From contig CALJSD010000072.1 in the NCBI GenBank assembly GCA_937976325.1, positions 1 through 5,630 of the forward strand: a DNA stretch of 5,630 nucleotides, read 5' to 3'. The DNA is from an uncultured Carnobacterium sp. (GTDB lineage: Bacteria; Bacillota; Bacilli; Lactobacillales; Aerococcaceae). The notes under the pieces were generated by a model. That model made no database searches and was not told the origin of the DNA. It saw only the letters and a program-made list of their open reading frames with translations. Every line of letters starts with the position of its first letter. Position 1 is the first letter of the stretch. Of this stretch, positions 5,137-5,630 are shown in pieces. The position numbers and the translations under genes are program-made.

Positions 5137-5630
5137 TCACTTCACATAAAATGCTTTTCGAAAACTAAAATAATACGATCCAACAATTATATATCCGATT
5201 CCTACAGCGATAATGGTCGCCGCCCCAAACTTCTCATAAAGAAGGAACGAAATCGTCCCACCTATTCCAAAACAGACCATGCTCGTAAAATAAAAGAGCA
5301 CTTTCCAGCGGTCTTTCTTCTGCCCACGAATGAGGCGCCCAAGAACCACTCCAATATCCGTTAAATAACCGGTAAAGTGAGAGGTTCGCACGATGATTCC
5401 ATGGTAGAAAATAAACATCCCATTTTGCGTTCCCACGACAAACGAGAAGAAATACAACCATTTTTCATCTCTTAAACCGAATATAAATAATAGAAGCATC
5501 ATACTTCCAAACAATATTAATAATAATCCATATCGTTTCGTTGGTTCAAATTTTTTCTTCGAAAAGAGCATCCCAGATAAGATTCCACCGCCTAAAAAAC
5601 ATAGAATCAATCCAAGCAACTCTACCATCG
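5137..5630 (-). CDS. DUF1275/YoaK-family membrane protein, partial (N-terminus beyond right edge)
   Basis: At least 163 residues are visible. Hydrophobic segments lie at about 3-22, 33-52, 57-76, 110-128 and 136-156. The family hallmark is GTQNG (66-70) followed by RTSHFTGYLTDIG (81-93), matching the G-x-Q-N and R-T-x-x-x-T-G pattern of DUF1275 proteins. Members are usually about 220 residues with an extra N-terminal membrane helix, and the ATG at 5626-5628 is only two bases from the edge. It is therefore more likely an internal methionine than the start, and the gene continues beyond the window. No function is established for the family; a transporter role is only a guess. The stop codon (TGA at 5137-5139) overlaps the Shine-Dalgarno of the cysteine hydrolase, indicating co-transcription and probably coupled translation. 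Confidence 0.85.
   Translation of the reverse strand, partial: MVELLGLILCFLGGGILSGMLFSKKKFEPTKRYGLLLILFGSMMLLLFIFGLRDEKWLYFFSFVVGTQNGMFIFYHGIIVRTSHFTGYLTDIGVVLGRLIRGQKKDRWKVLFYFTSMVCFGIGGTISFLLYEKFGAATIIAVGIGYIIVGSYYFSFRKAFYVK

Noticed and set aside
5126..5140. GTG start for the cysteine hydrolase five codons earlier
   Set aside because: The added residues (RRKR after the first) come from translating the Shine-Dalgarno itself. The ATG at 5123-5125 has GAGGAG at proper spacing and begins at the conserved first strand.
1..5630. Mobile elements, CRISPR arrays, tRNA/rRNA genes, phage or defence islands
   Set aside because: I saw no transposase or integrase frame, no direct-repeat array, no cloverleaf-like segment, and no foreign codon-usage block. 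The window reads as ordinary chromosome.

Overview
The window looks like a chromosomal segment of a low-GC Firmicute, most likely a lactic-acid bacterium (Lactobacillales; a Carnobacteriaceae/Granulicatella- or Enterococcus-like genome would fit). The reasons are the AT-rich composition, strong AGGAGG-type ribosome binding sites, a water-forming-type NADH oxidase with Cys42, and a thioredoxin-like protein of the PedC/BrcD ('bacteriocin transport accessory') type. The genus is an inference from protein flavour only. All seven genes lie on the minus strand, so transcription runs from right to left.

Layout, in the direction of transcription (right to left). (1) 5630-4382 holds a tightly packed operon: a DUF1275/YoaK-family membrane protein cut by the right edge, an isochorismatase-fold cysteine hydrolase resembling nicotinamidase, and a 70-residue protein with two membrane segments. 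Gaps are 9-11 nt, and each downstream Shine-Dalgarno overlaps the preceding stop codon. A terminator overlaps the last stop. (2) 4318-3977 is a stand-alone CPYC thioredoxin-like protein. Its probable promoter is threaded through that terminator, and it has its own terminator. (3) 3820-2489 is a DUF2130 protein: one CxxC pair, a long coiled coil, then a domain with a PD-(D/E)XK-like signature. A perfect 20-bp palindrome lies upstream and a terminator follows. (4) 2222-864 is the FAD-dependent NADH oxidase Nox. A Fur-type operator-like palindrome sits where its transcript should begin, and two terminators in tandem follow it. (5) 640-1 is a YihY/BrkB-family membrane protein cut by the left edge, with its own extended -10 promoter.

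There is a loose redox/NAD theme: NADH reoxidation and O2 removal (nox), dithiol-disulfide chemistry (thioredoxin-like protein) and possible NAD salvage (cysteine hydrolase). The terminators show that these are at least four or five separate transcription units, so a joint pathway is not demonstrated. No mobile element, CRISPR array, tRNA or rRNA gene was seen. I do not see a clearly novel multi-gene system. The items most worth a second look are regulatory: the Fur-like box at nox, the 20-bp palindrome before the DUF2130 gene, and a spacing-conserved element (TTTGC-N19-TACCATATA) shared by those two upstream regions. The nuclease-like DUF2130 protein is the most interesting poorly characterised gene.
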